NCBI GenBank assembly: GCA_016934035.1
Contig: JAFGTP010000031.1
Location: 62,001-126,000 of the forward strand
DNA length: 64,000 nt
Reading direction: 5' to 3'
Source: Fidelibacterota bacterium
GTDB taxonomy: Bacteria > Fidelibacterota > UBA2242 > JAFGTP01
The translations under genes were made by a program, and so were the position numbers. Under the pieces are notes generated by a model that saw only the letters and a list, made by a program, of their open reading frames with translations, made no database searches and was not told the origin of the DNA. Below are positions 8,027 through 15,045 of the stretch, one piece after another; the first letter of the stretch is position 1, and the number at the start of each line of letters is the position of its first letter.

Positions 8027-8938
8027 TTATTTCATACTCGTCAATAGCTTTTCCAAAATCAAATTAAATTCAGTCGGTTTTTCGATCATTGGATAATGTC
8101 CGGTTGCCGAGATTGTTTCCACCTGAAAACTACGTTTGCAATGGTTTTTCAGTCCGGTTTCGTTGGTAGGAAAACTGTCACTGTTTATTAAGTATAACTT
8201 ATAATCCAACTGTTCCAGTCTTTGTGCATCGGTAGATGCGTACTGCATCTGGGTTATCATTGTTCCATAGCCAATAACAGGATCGCTGTTTGCAAAATCA
8301 GTTTTGACTCTCTCTTTCACGTCCTTTGACGTTGTTGGGTGAAAAAGCATCAGATCGGCATATGCAGGTGCCGCATTTTTAAAATCCTTTTCCAGCACAG
8401 GAAAAAAGTCGGTCATTTGTTTCATTTGTTCCGGTGTGAATATTACGTCAATTAATTTGAAATTGTCGACACCGATGACGCCAACTATTTTGGGATTGTT
8501 GGTTAATGCTGTTTGCAACATGATTTCGCCAGCCATCGAATGTCCAATGATTACCACATTTTTCAGGTTCATTGTGTCCATAAAGGCTGTTACATCCCTG
8601 GCATATTCTTCTACGGTCCAGTTGGTTCTTTCGGCTTTGGATTTGCCAAAACCCGGAAGGTCAATTGCGATGACATTGTAATTTTCAGAAAAATATTCTA
8701 ATTGATTTTCCCAATAAGTTCCGTCAATACACCAACCGTGTAAAAAGAGAAGTGTTGTGTCGCCTTGTCCTTGTTGAAAATAATTGATTTCAACTTGATT
8801 GTCTCTGATTGTGATTTGTTTAGCTGTCATTTTTTCCTTCTTTTCTTTTGCTTGTGCCTTGCTTACACTTCCTGAAAGTGAAGCAATGACCATTAATAAA
8901 ATTGCTTTAAAATTCAATTTTGTTTGAATTTGCAGCAA
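8027..8938 (-). CDS. Exported alpha/beta hydrolase
   Basis: Up to 303 aa. The start is uncertain: position 8938 is a TTG, and the first in-frame ATG (8893) falls inside the hydrophobic signal sequence (FKAILLMVIASLSGSV), so a TTG start is likely. The alpha/beta hydrolase core is clear: LLFLHGW oxyanion segment at 63-69, nucleophile elbow GHSMAGE with Ser134, and the C-terminal TGHYPMIEKP supplying the catalytic His. The NSDS segment could carry the acid. Substrate unknown; relatives include haloperoxidases and esterases. It lies 37 bp downstream of the WYL regulator and is closed by attC-like site G, so the pair appears to move as one cassette. Confidence 0.8.
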   Translation of the reverse strand: MLQIQTKLNFKAILLMVIASLSGSVSKAQAKEKKEKMTAKQITIRDNQVEINYFQQGQGDTTLLFLHGWCIDGTYWENQLEYFSENYNVIAIDLPGFGKSKAERTNWTVEEYARDVTAFMDTMNLKNVVIIGHSMAGEIMLQTALTNNPKIVGVIGVDNFKLIDVIFTPEQMKQMTDFFPVLEKDFKNAAPAYADLMLFHPTTSKDVKERVKTDFANSDPVIGYGTMITQMQYASTDAQRLEQLDYKLYLINSDSFPTNETGLKNHCKRSFQVETISATGHYPMIEKPTEFNLILEKLLTSMK

Positions 8939-8975
8939 AGATAAACAGCACCTAGGACAGCCCTATGTCAGGGGT

Positions 8976-9665
8976 TTAAAATAATCTTTTGGAGCGTTCG
9001 GCTAAATAGTGTTCCATGCTGAAAGTCTTGTCGGGTTGGAAATGAATCTGGAGTAATTTGAGTTCTTTTATTCTGTCAAGGCGAAACTCTCTAAGTGATT
9101 GTCGTAACTCACAAAAGGCAATGGTTGTCCAGACAGCACCGCTGAAATAAACGGCGTAGGGATGAATTATTCGCTCTGTTATTTGCGCTTCATTTCTTGA
9201 CTGATATTTTATTTTCAGTTTTTCGCTTTCGGTAATTGCGTGCTGGATACTATCCAAATACAAACTGGCCGGCGCCCAGGGTTTTTGAAATCCGATTCTT
9301 GAATTTAAAAATTCCAGTTTGTCTTTGGCTTTGAGTGATAAAACGGCTTTTATTTTAAAAAGTGCCGATTCGTAATTTTGTTTCAGAGAATCTTCGGTAT
9401 GGTAGTTCAAAATTTTATGGGTTGTTATCAAAGCTCTTGCTTCTTCCATTGTGAACATGACGGGTGGCAACCGATAACCTTCAACCAGAAAATAACCCTT
9501 TCCTTCTTCTTCGCCAATTGGAACACCTGCCAGCCTTAAGGTTTGAATATCCCGGTAAATTGTCCTGTTGGTGACTTCAAATCGTTTCGCTATTTCACGA
9601 GCTGTTGTCAGTCGTTTCGATTGAAGTTGGATGAGTATGCTGGTCAGTCTGTCGAGTCTGTTCAT
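8976..9665 (-). CDS. YafY-type transcriptional regulator (HTH_11 plus WYL domain)
   Basis: Protein of 229 aa. The N-terminal DeoR-like winged helix spans about residues 1-60: RLTSILIQLQ, LTTAREIAKRFEVTNRTIYRDIQTLRLAGVPI. It is followed by a linker (GYRLPPVMFT) and a ligand-sensing WYL region. The nominal W-Y-L strand is altered (HPYAVYFSGAVWTTIAFCELRQSLREFRLDRI), but its arginines are retained. This family usually represses or activates the adjacent gene. Here the adjacent gene is the alpha/beta hydrolase in the same direction, so autoregulated control of that enzyme in response to a small ligand is likely. The gene begins 26 bp after site E ends, in cassette fashion. Confidence 0.85.
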   Translation of the reverse strand: MNRLDRLTSILIQLQSKRLTTAREIAKRFEVTNRTIYRDIQTLRLAGVPIGEEEGKGYFLVEGYRLPPVMFTMEEARALITTHKILNYHTEDSLKQNYESALFKIKAVLSLKAKDKLEFLNSRIGFQKPWAPASLYLDSIQHAITESEKLKIKYQSRNEAQITERIIHPYAVYFSGAVWTTIAFCELRQSLREFRLDRIKELKLLQIHFQPDKTFSMEHYLAERSKRLF

Positions 9666-9690
9666 CTGTAGTATTGGGTTTTGTTAAATT

Positions 9691-9825
9691 GTTGATAACG
9701 GCCGGCGGTATAGCCAGTAAGGGATTGCGGGCGATTTCCTATCCAACGACTCGAAAATTTGAAGCGGGCTACAACCCTTGAATGACCTGCTTTCCCGGCA
9801 ATTTTTTATACAGCGTGTTATAGGC
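9691..9825 (-). repeat. attC-like recombination site E
   Basis: A 135 bp site and the clearest of the family. R'' and L'' are GCCTATAACACGCTGTATAA; L' and R' are GGCTATACCGCCGGCCGTTAT on either side of the cut. It shares most of its interior with site A. Outer arm gttataggc (9817-9825) pairs 8 of 9 with gcttataac (10379-10387), the start of the cassette it closes. Confidence 0.75.
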
Positions 9826-9834
9826 AGCCTTTTT

Positions 9835-10352
9835 TTACTTTCTGTTCTCAATCTCTTCAAAATAATTCATCACTTCCTGAGTTGTATCCTTTTGTAAATT
9901 CACTTTGCTGTCAAACAGTTCAGTCCTTAGATGCCTGTACAATGAGACTGCGTTTCTTAAACTGTTTAATAATGATTGTTTGTCGTAAATAGGGATTGTG
10001 AGTATTAGTCTGGCTAAATCATCACTATCTAAATCCATTTCTACTTTTCTTACACCACGGGGCAAATTGCCATTTTTGATGTGAAGTAAAGGTCCAAAAA
10101 CAATCATTCTCAAAAAACCGAAAAAGTCAAATGCTTCAAGATATTCTCCACGCCCAATTTTTTTGCATAGTCAAACATTATATTTTTGTCACTTGAAACC
10201 TTTTGTTGAGTTACAAGAATTAAGTCCGGGTCGGAAAATTCATCAATTTCATTTGTCAGCCAAGATCCGGCAACAGCCAAACCAATAACATTGTCGTCTT
10301 GTTCTCAAATCTTTTGGGCTCTATTTGCAAATTCTACTTGTATCATATTCAT
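9835..10352 (-). pseudogene. Broken nucleotidyltransferase (MNT superfamily)
   Basis: Reading from 10352, the frame gives MNMIQVEFANRAQKI, then an in-frame TGA, then EQDDNVIGLAVAGSW and an NT motif G-S-W with a later D-P-D pair. After FDYAKKLG the sequence jumps, in another frame, to EYLEAFDFFGFLRM, which continues as an intact 92-codon frame to 9835 (GPLLHIKNGNLPRGVRKV through YFEEIENRK). The family is usually about 270-290 residues with a middle segment that is missing here. So there are two lesions: one nonsense codon and one internal deletion that shifts frame. The family includes aminoglycoside-nucleotidyltransferase-like proteins; an active product is not expected. The bare C-terminal frame may still be annotated elsewhere as a hypothetical protein. 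Confidence 0.8.
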
Positions 10353-10378
10353 TAATGGTTCGTGACGCACTTAAGGTT

Positions 10379-10400
10379 GCTTATAACGCGTGTTATGCTT
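10379..10400 (-). repeat. Collapsed attC-like site (outer arms only)
   Basis: On the minus strand the outer arms are fused: AAGCATAACACG directly followed by CGTTATAAGC, 22 bp in place of about 133. gttatgctt (10392-10400) is a perfect 9 of 9 complement of aagcataac (11059-11067), the start of the barrel-protein cassette, so the arm belongs to that cassette. Confidence 0.6.
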
Positions 10401-10405
10401 TGTAT

Positions 10406-11029
10406 TTATTTCATTTTCAGATTATAAGTTATACCAACTCTAATTCCATTTTCCCAAATTCTTTGGTGATATTCAGAGTCTGCAAAAGGAATCAAAGAAT
10501 GAATTTTCGTATAAGGATTTATAAATGTTGTAACACCATTCTTAAAGTCATATTTTACCGATAAACCGAGAACTGTACCAATTCCTGTTTGACTGTCAAT
10601 TGGGCTATTTGTTGAAGCATCAATATCCAAAAACAGTCCACCATTAACAAAAATATACTTTAAGAAATTGGCTCTTAAGGTCAAAGGTATAATAATCAGA
10701 GAAAAATTTGCTTTTCGTTGAGAATTATCCATATCGGGAGGCAAATTTGGTTCAATTAGAATAGTGTGTTTTGAGTACTCTATACCAGTCTCAGCTTCCA
10801 TCCAATTATTTAATGGGTAGAGATAATTGATTCCGATAGTAAAAAAATAATCACGATCATAACTTGCAGCTCCATCTAATTCGTCAAATCTAAACACATC
10901 ATTCTCTCCAAATGAGGAAAAAGTAATTCCGATTTTATGGCCGATTAATTTTGGTTCACTTTGCTGCGCTATCAAGATACTTTGATTAATAAACAAGATG
11001 GTTAAAGTAATAAATATTGTCCTTTTCAT
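10406..11029 (-). CDS. Small outer-membrane beta-barrel protein (porin-like)
   Basis: Protein of 207 aa. The start at 11029 is chosen because it gives a clean signal peptide (MKRTIFITLTILFINQSILIAQQ); the longer frame from 11122 reads through attC-like site F. The mature part alternates polar and hydrophobic residues in short strands with Gly and aromatic girdles: GHKIGITFSSFG, FFTIGINYLYPLNNWMEAETGIEYSKH, SLIIIPLTLRANFLKYIFVNGGLFLDID, and terminal IRVGITYNLKMK ending in a charged strand. This fits the PF13568-type 8-strand barrels of Bacteroidota. Function is unknown. It sits alone in a cassette whose two ends match perfectly. Confidence 0.75.
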   Translation of the reverse strand: MKRTIFITLTILFINQSILIAQQSEPKLIGHKIGITFSSFGENDVFRFDELDGAASYDRDYFFTIGINYLYPLNNWMEAETGIEYSKHTILIEPNLPPDMDNSQRKANFSLIIIPLTLRANFLKYIFVNGGLFLDIDASTNSPIDSQTGIGTVLGLSVKYDFKNGVTTFINPYTKIHSLIPFADSEYHQRIWENGIRVGITYNLKMK

Positions 11030-11058
11030 TTTTAGTCTACTTTGCCTTTTGTAATATG

Positions 11059-11193
11059 AAGCATAACGGTTGTTGTGTATGAAACGTTGGGGATTTCGGG
11101 CTTTGTTCCTGTCCACTGACACTAAAGTTTGAGCGGGGCAGTATGCTTGAATTACCTCTGAAACCCCAATATTTTATACCGCATGTTGTGGCC
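11059..11193 (-). repeat. attC-like recombination site F
   Basis: A 135 bp site. R'' and L'' read GGCCACAACATGCGGTAT on the minus strand; L'-R' reads ATACACAACAACCGTTATGC. The outer arm gttgtggcc (11185-11193) is a perfect 9 of 9 complement of ggccacaac (12095-12103), the start of the GIY-YIG cassette it closes. Confidence 0.75.
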
Positions 11194-11195
11194 AG

Positions 11196-12068
11196 TTAAT
11201 TATTATCTCCAGTTTCATATTGTTGTAACGTTTTTCCCGATTTCATTTTCCATTCTGTCAATCCGTTTGCACTGCGACCCATAATTATCATTGCAGCAGA
11301 AGATGAACTACTAAATAAATAATCTCGCTTCATTATCAGCTTGTCATTTTCTTTTACAATCATTCCTTCTGAAATCAAAGTATCCCGAAGTTTAAGCATT
11401 GTCTTAGGATAAGAATTTGTAATTGGGTCAGCAACTTGTGAATTTTCAAAAACAACAAAACCTTCACTTGTTGTTTTTCCTATTCCATTTGCTCCTCGTG
11501 TCGCAGAAATATAAAATAAATCTTCTTCATTATCAGGTTGCACTTTTGTATCAACTTGTCTAATTTGCTCAAATGCGTTATATCCAAGTGTGCTTACCAA
11601 AGTCAATATATTTGACAGAAACTCTTCCATTTCAGCTTGATCAGACTCTGAAATGCTCGATTGCGTTGGTTTTTGATTATTAATCAATTCGTATCGGTTT
11701 GCAGAACATGCAATATCATGAAGTCTGTTCTCCAAATATTTAATGTGTGCTTTGTTTAAGTTATCGTCCTTACTAATAAATACAATCGCCTCATTCCAAA
11801 AATCCTTTTCTTTTACATGCTGAGTAAGTCGATTAAAAATATTCTCTGCTTCGCCGATATATAATTGTCCTTTTTCAGACAAATCCGCACTCTTATTTAG
11901 TAACATGTAAACTCCAGTTGTCTGTATTTCTGGTCTATCCGTGCAAATCTTAATCAAATTGCGTGGAAGTTTATATGCCTTACCTGTCCAATTTGATAAT
12001 TGACAAGTCAGTCGCCCGTTTGTGTCGCCATCAATCAAGAATAGTTTTATCGTTTTTCCAAATTTCAT
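11196..12068 (-). CDS. GIY-YIG nuclease-domain protein with C-terminal DUF4357
   Basis: Protein of 290 aa. The GIY-YIG core is visible: GVYMLL at 52-57, QLYIGEAENIFNRL at 68-81 with the catalytic Arg80, His84, and a metal-binding Glu at 113 (KYLENRLHD). The second Y-I-G element is LYIG. The C-terminal 70 residues (YLFSSSSSAAMIIMGRSANGLTEW) match the DUF4357 domain, often found fused to nucleases and restriction-type proteins. It is probably a sequence-indifferent or DNA-damage-related nuclease with a defence or repair role; the target is unknown. It is the rightmost cassette gene, bounded by site F and type II repeat copy 2 with perfectly complementary ends. Confidence 0.85.
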   Translation of the reverse strand: MKFGKTIKLFLIDGDTNGRLTCQLSNWTGKAYKLPRNLIKICTDRPEIQTTGVYMLLNKSADLSEKGQLYIGEAENIFNRLTQHVKEKDFWNEAIVFISKDDNLNKAHIKYLENRLHDIACSANRYELINNQKPTQSSISESDQAEMEEFLSNILTLVSTLGYNAFEQIRQVDTKVQPDNEEDLFYISATRGANGIGKTTSEGFVVFENSQVADPITNSYPKTMLKLRDTLISEGMIVKENDKLIMKRDYLFSSSSSAAMIIMGRSANGLTEWKMKSGKTLQQYETGDNN

Positions 12069-12094
12069 TTCGTTATCGTGCTGTTTTTTTAATT

Positions 12095-12258
12095 GGCCAC
12101 AACTTATTTCAGACGCAATATTGCGTATAACCGATTCTGTGGGAAGTGCGTTTGGTATCAGGATTTGGAGTTAATGCAAACATCAGGGCCTTTGGGTTAA
12201 AAAACGATTGCGCCACAAGTTATTGGATTTGAGGGTTCAAAATCAATTAAAATTTTAA
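12095..12258 (-). repeat. Type II attC-like repeat, copy 2 (right edge of the cassette region)
   Basis: Nearly identical to 1805-1968. The minus-strand arms are AATAACTTGTGGCGCAAT and ATTGCGTC...GTTGTGGCC. It abuts the terminator of the pectin locus at 12261, marking the boundary between the AT-rich one-strand array and the GC-richer catabolic region. No integrase gene or second cassette lies to its right. Confidence 0.65.
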
Positions 12259-12260
12259 CT

Positions 12261-12294
12261 AAAAAAAAGCACGGCAGCCAGAAGGCCGCCGCGC
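12261..12294 (-). terminator. Intrinsic terminator downstream of the GH28 gene
   Basis: On the minus strand a GC-rich hairpin (GCGGCGGCC, TTCT loop, GGCTGCCGTGC) is followed by a run of eight T. It lies 29 bp after the GH28 stop codon. Confidence 0.75.
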
Positions 12295-12322
12295 CTTAGT
12301 GTTATTCCATTGAAAAAAGGGA

Positions 12323-13726
12323 TTAGGGTTGCAATTCACCGTTGACATAGACCTGATCCAGTTTTAAATCCTGAATGTGGTTGTAAAGGCTGTTTTCCAG
12401 GACACCGTCAAAGCGGCAGGATTGGATGTGGACCTGGGAGATGGGAGAGCGTTCGTATCCGTCCAGGGCCAGGGCAAAGCGGCTCTTGCGGCTGGTGACT
12501 TCGCTCAGAAATACCTTTCGGACTGCCGGCGTATGGGGCCCGGTGTCGCCTTCTTCGTAATTGAAATTGATGCGCAACACCGCGTCGCTCACTTCGCCGA
12601 TGGTGACTTTGCGCATATAGACATTTTCCACGGTACCGCCCCGCAGGGAATTGGTTTTGATCCGCAGGGCCCGTTCCAGGTTGGGGCTGTCCATGAGGCA
12701 ATTTTCCACAAACACGTTGCGCACGCCGCCGGACATTTCACTGCCGATGACCACGCCGCCGTGGCCGTCTTTCATGGTACAATCCCGCACCAGGATGTTC
12801 TGGCTGGGGACATTGACCCGCCGGCCGTCGCCGTTGCGTCCGGATTTGATGGCAATGCAATCGTCTCCGGTATCGAAGAAACAGTTCTGGATCAGCACAT
12901 TAGTGCAGCTTTCCGGGTTGCAGCCGTCGTTGTTGGGGCCGTGGGTTTTCACATGAATATTTCTGACGATAACATTTTCGCACAGCACCGGGTGGACTTC
13001 CCACATGGGTGAATTGATGATGCTGATGTCCTGCACCAGGATATTTTTACACCGGTAAAACTGAATAAAATTGGGACGCAGGTAATGGCCGGCCCCGAAA
13101 ATTCTTTCCTCCACCGGCAGGCCGGATTCAGCCATTTGAAAGAGTTGTTGCCGGTCTTCAAATTGGGTGGGCCAGTCAGCGCTGCTGCCGTATTCCGGTT
13201 TGCCGGCCCAGGGCCACCAGTGCTCCAGGCTGGCCTGTCCGTCGAGCAGTCCGGCGCCGGTGACAGCGATATTTTCTGCCTCAAAAGCATAGATGAGAGG
13301 CGAATAATTCATACATTCCACCCCTTCAAACCGGGTGTAAACCACGGGCAGATAATCTTCTGTGCGGATGGAAAAAAGCAGAGTCGCCTCTTTGGCAAGG
13401 ATCAGATTGACATTGCTTTTGAGATGAATAGGGCCGGTCAGGTAGTTTCCGGCCGGGACCCAGACGGAACCGCCGCCGCTGCCGTGGCATTTTTCGATGG
13501 CCTGGCGAAGGGCCTCGCTGCAATCCTGCAGCCCGTCACCAACAGCACCGAAGTCGGTGATATCAAATTGACGATGAGGGAAAACCGGTGGTGTCATGTT
13601 CTGAAAAAATTTTTCGGCCAGATCCCAGCCCGAAAGATCTTCGGTGTGACAACGGACAGTCAGGATGAGTAGGAAGCCCGTTATAGCAAGGGTTGTTTGC
13701 AGGAATTTTTGATATAGGGTTTTCAA
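12323..13726 (-). CDS. Secreted GH28 polygalacturonase / rhamnogalacturonidase
   Basis: Protein of 467 aa with an N-terminal hydrophobic signal (ITGFLLILTVRC; the Cys at 26 might be lipidated). The full set of GH28 motifs is present: FGAVGDG at 60-66, NNDGC at 265-269, TGDDCIAIKSG at 286-296, GHGG at 321-324 and RIKT at 355-358. The two Asp of GDD and the Asp of NNDG are the catalytic acids; GHG and RIK position the substrate. It acts on galacturonan or rhamnogalacturonan in the periplasm or outside. GH28 members of this length with an extra insertion (residues 165-215) are often exo-acting. It is the last gene of the minus-strand pectin set and is followed by a terminator. Confidence 0.9.
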   Translation of the reverse strand: MKTLYQKFLQTTLAITGFLLILTVRCHTEDLSGWDLAEKFFQNMTPPVFPHRQFDITDFGAVGDGLQDCSEALRQAIEKCHGSGGGSVWVPAGNYLTGPIHLKSNVNLILAKEATLLFSIRTEDYLPVVYTRFEGVECMNYSPLIYAFEAENIAVTGAGLLDGQASLEHWWPWAGKPEYGSSADWPTQFEDRQQLFQMAESGLPVEERIFGAGHYLRPNFIQFYRCKNILVQDISIINSPMWEVHPVLCENVIVRNIHVKTHGPNNDGCNPESCTNVLIQNCFFDTGDDCIAIKSGRNGDGRRVNVPSQNILVRDCTMKDGHGGVVIGSEMSGGVRNVFVENCLMDSPNLERALRIKTNSLRGGTVENVYMRKVTIGEVSDAVLRINFNYEEGDTGPHTPAVRKVFLSEVTSRKSRFALALDGYERSPISQVHIQSCRFDGVLENSLYNHIQDLKLDQVYVNGELQP

Positions 13727-13742
13727 GGGTTGTTTTCCGTTT

Positions 13743-14963
13743 TTATTTATTTTTGGGTTGCAGTTTTTCCATCTCCAGGCTGGCCAGAATAAAAGGGCCT
13801 ACGGCCTTGGGGTCATTGACAGCTATTTTGGTACTGACATAGTAATCATAGGAACCGTCGCGATAGGGGTTACCGCCCAGTCCGGCCACGGCACAGGCCG
13901 ATGTGATATTCAGGTTGCCCTGTTCATCGTAGCGCAGGAACTGTTTCAGGATTCCCCGGTAGCCTTTTTCAGCAACCGCAAGATATTGTGGATCCAGGTA
14001 GCCGAGACGGCAGCCTTTCAGAAGGGTATAGACGAACATGGCCGAGGCTGAGGATTCGGGGTAATTGCCTTTTCGGTCGCCCTGGTCCAGGACCTGGTAC
14101 CAGAGCCCTGATTGAGGGTCCTGGACAGCGGTGATGGCTCTGGCAAAACGGTCCAGAACATCGATAATGTCCTGCCTGACGGAATGGTCTTCCGGAAAGT
14201 AATCCAGAACATCAGTCAGCGCCATGCCATACCAGCCCATGGCCCGTCCCCAGAAATGGGGTGAATGGCCGGTTTTCGGGTCCGCCCATCGTTGCTGACG
14301 GCTTTCATCCCAGCCATGATAGAGCAAACCGGATTTTGAGTCTCGGGTATGTTTTTCGATGAGCAAAATCTGCTTTGCGATATCATTGAAGAGTTCCGGT
14401 TCATGGTAGGTTTTGGCGTATTGTGCCAGAAAAGGGGAGGCCATGTAAATACCGTCCAGCCACATTTGATGAGGATAGATTTTTTTGTGCCAGAAACCGC
14501 TTTCCGATGTTCTGGGATGGTTCCGCATCTGATCCCGCAGCAGATGGATCGCCTGTTCATAGCGGCTCTCCCGGGTTATTTCATATAATAAAAACAGGGG
14601 TTTTCCGGGATTGATCCGGTCGATATTGAAGTCTTCCGGTTTGTAGGTCAAAATTGTTGAATCATTCACAATAAAATGATCGTAATAGGCTTTGACATAC
14701 TGAAAAATACGATCTTCGCTGCTTGTCTGCCAGGTTTCCAGCATGGCCTTCAGCACCAGCCCGTAGGTATATTCCCATTTGGGTTCATGGTCCGGGTCAA
14801 GGTTCCAGGGTTCCGGGCTTCGCTGCATGACGGATTCACACATTTTGACCGATAACCGCAGGGGTTCGTTTTTGGTCGGCTGCGGGCGGCAGGAGAGGAG
14901 CAGTAGGGTTAAAATCAATCCGCTGACGGCTAGTGTTATTTTTATTTTGTCCCTGACTTTCAT
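13743..14963 (-). CDS. GH105 unsaturated rhamnogalacturonyl/glucuronyl hydrolase, lipoprotein
   Basis: Protein of 406 aa. Residues 10-25 end in LLLLSC, a lipobox that would anchor the enzyme through Cys25. The (alpha/alpha)6-barrel signatures of GH105 are HQMWLDGIYMA at 165-175, with Asp170 in the general acid/base position, and HFWGRAMGWYGMAL at 236-249. Later motifs are SGLWYQVLDQG and SSASAMFVYTLLKG. The enzyme hydrolyses the unsaturated uronic acid left by pectate or rhamnogalacturonan lyases, by hydration of the double bond. It lies 17 bp upstream of the GH28 gene, so the two are co-transcribed and likely act sequentially on the same oligosaccharides. Confidence 0.92.
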   Translation of the reverse strand: MKVRDKIKITLAVSGLILTLLLLSCRPQPTKNEPLRLSVKMCESVMQRSPEPWNLDPDHEPKWEYTYGLVLKAMLETWQTSSEDRIFQYVKAYYDHFIVNDSTILTYKPEDFNIDRINPGKPLFLLYEITRESRYEQAIHLLRDQMRNHPRTSESGFWHKKIYPHQMWLDGIYMASPFLAQYAKTYHEPELFNDIAKQILLIEKHTRDSKSGLLYHGWDESRQQRWADPKTGHSPHFWGRAMGWYGMALTDVLDYFPEDHSVRQDIIDVLDRFARAITAVQDPQSGLWYQVLDQGDRKGNYPESSASAMFVYTLLKGCRLGYLDPQYLAVAEKGYRGILKQFLRYDEQGNLNITSACAVAGLGGNPYRDGSYDYYVSTKIAVNDPKAVGPFILASLEMEKLQPKNK

Positions 14964-14981
14964 TCTTATTTACCTCGGGTT

Positions 14982-15019
14982 TAAAAAAGGCAGGGAAAAG
15001 GGTCCAGTTTTCCCTGCCT
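14982..15019 (-). terminator. Intrinsic terminator between the beta-helix and GH105 genes
   Basis: Perfect 12-bp stem (aggcagggaaaa at 14988-14999, ttttccctgcct at 15008-15019) with an 8-nt loop. On the minus strand it is followed by TTTTTT, so it ends transcripts of the gene at 15046-16674 and separates it from the GH105-GH28 pair. Confidence 0.8.
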
Positions 15020-15045
15020 GGTGTTTTGTCTATGTGAAAATTTTG

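Noticed and set aside
1..12258. Search for an integron integrase gene and attI
   Set aside because: No tyrosine recombinase frame with R-H-R-Y features was found in either strand, so an intI call is not made.
1068..12258. Reading the repeats as a CRISPR array
   Set aside because: Units are about 130 bp, diverged, and separated by whole genes; there are no short regular spacers.
12377..13012. 211-codon plus-strand frame antisense to the GH28 gene
   Set aside because: It is a shadow frame caused by GC-rich codons of the GH28 gene, whose motifs are all in the minus-strand frame.
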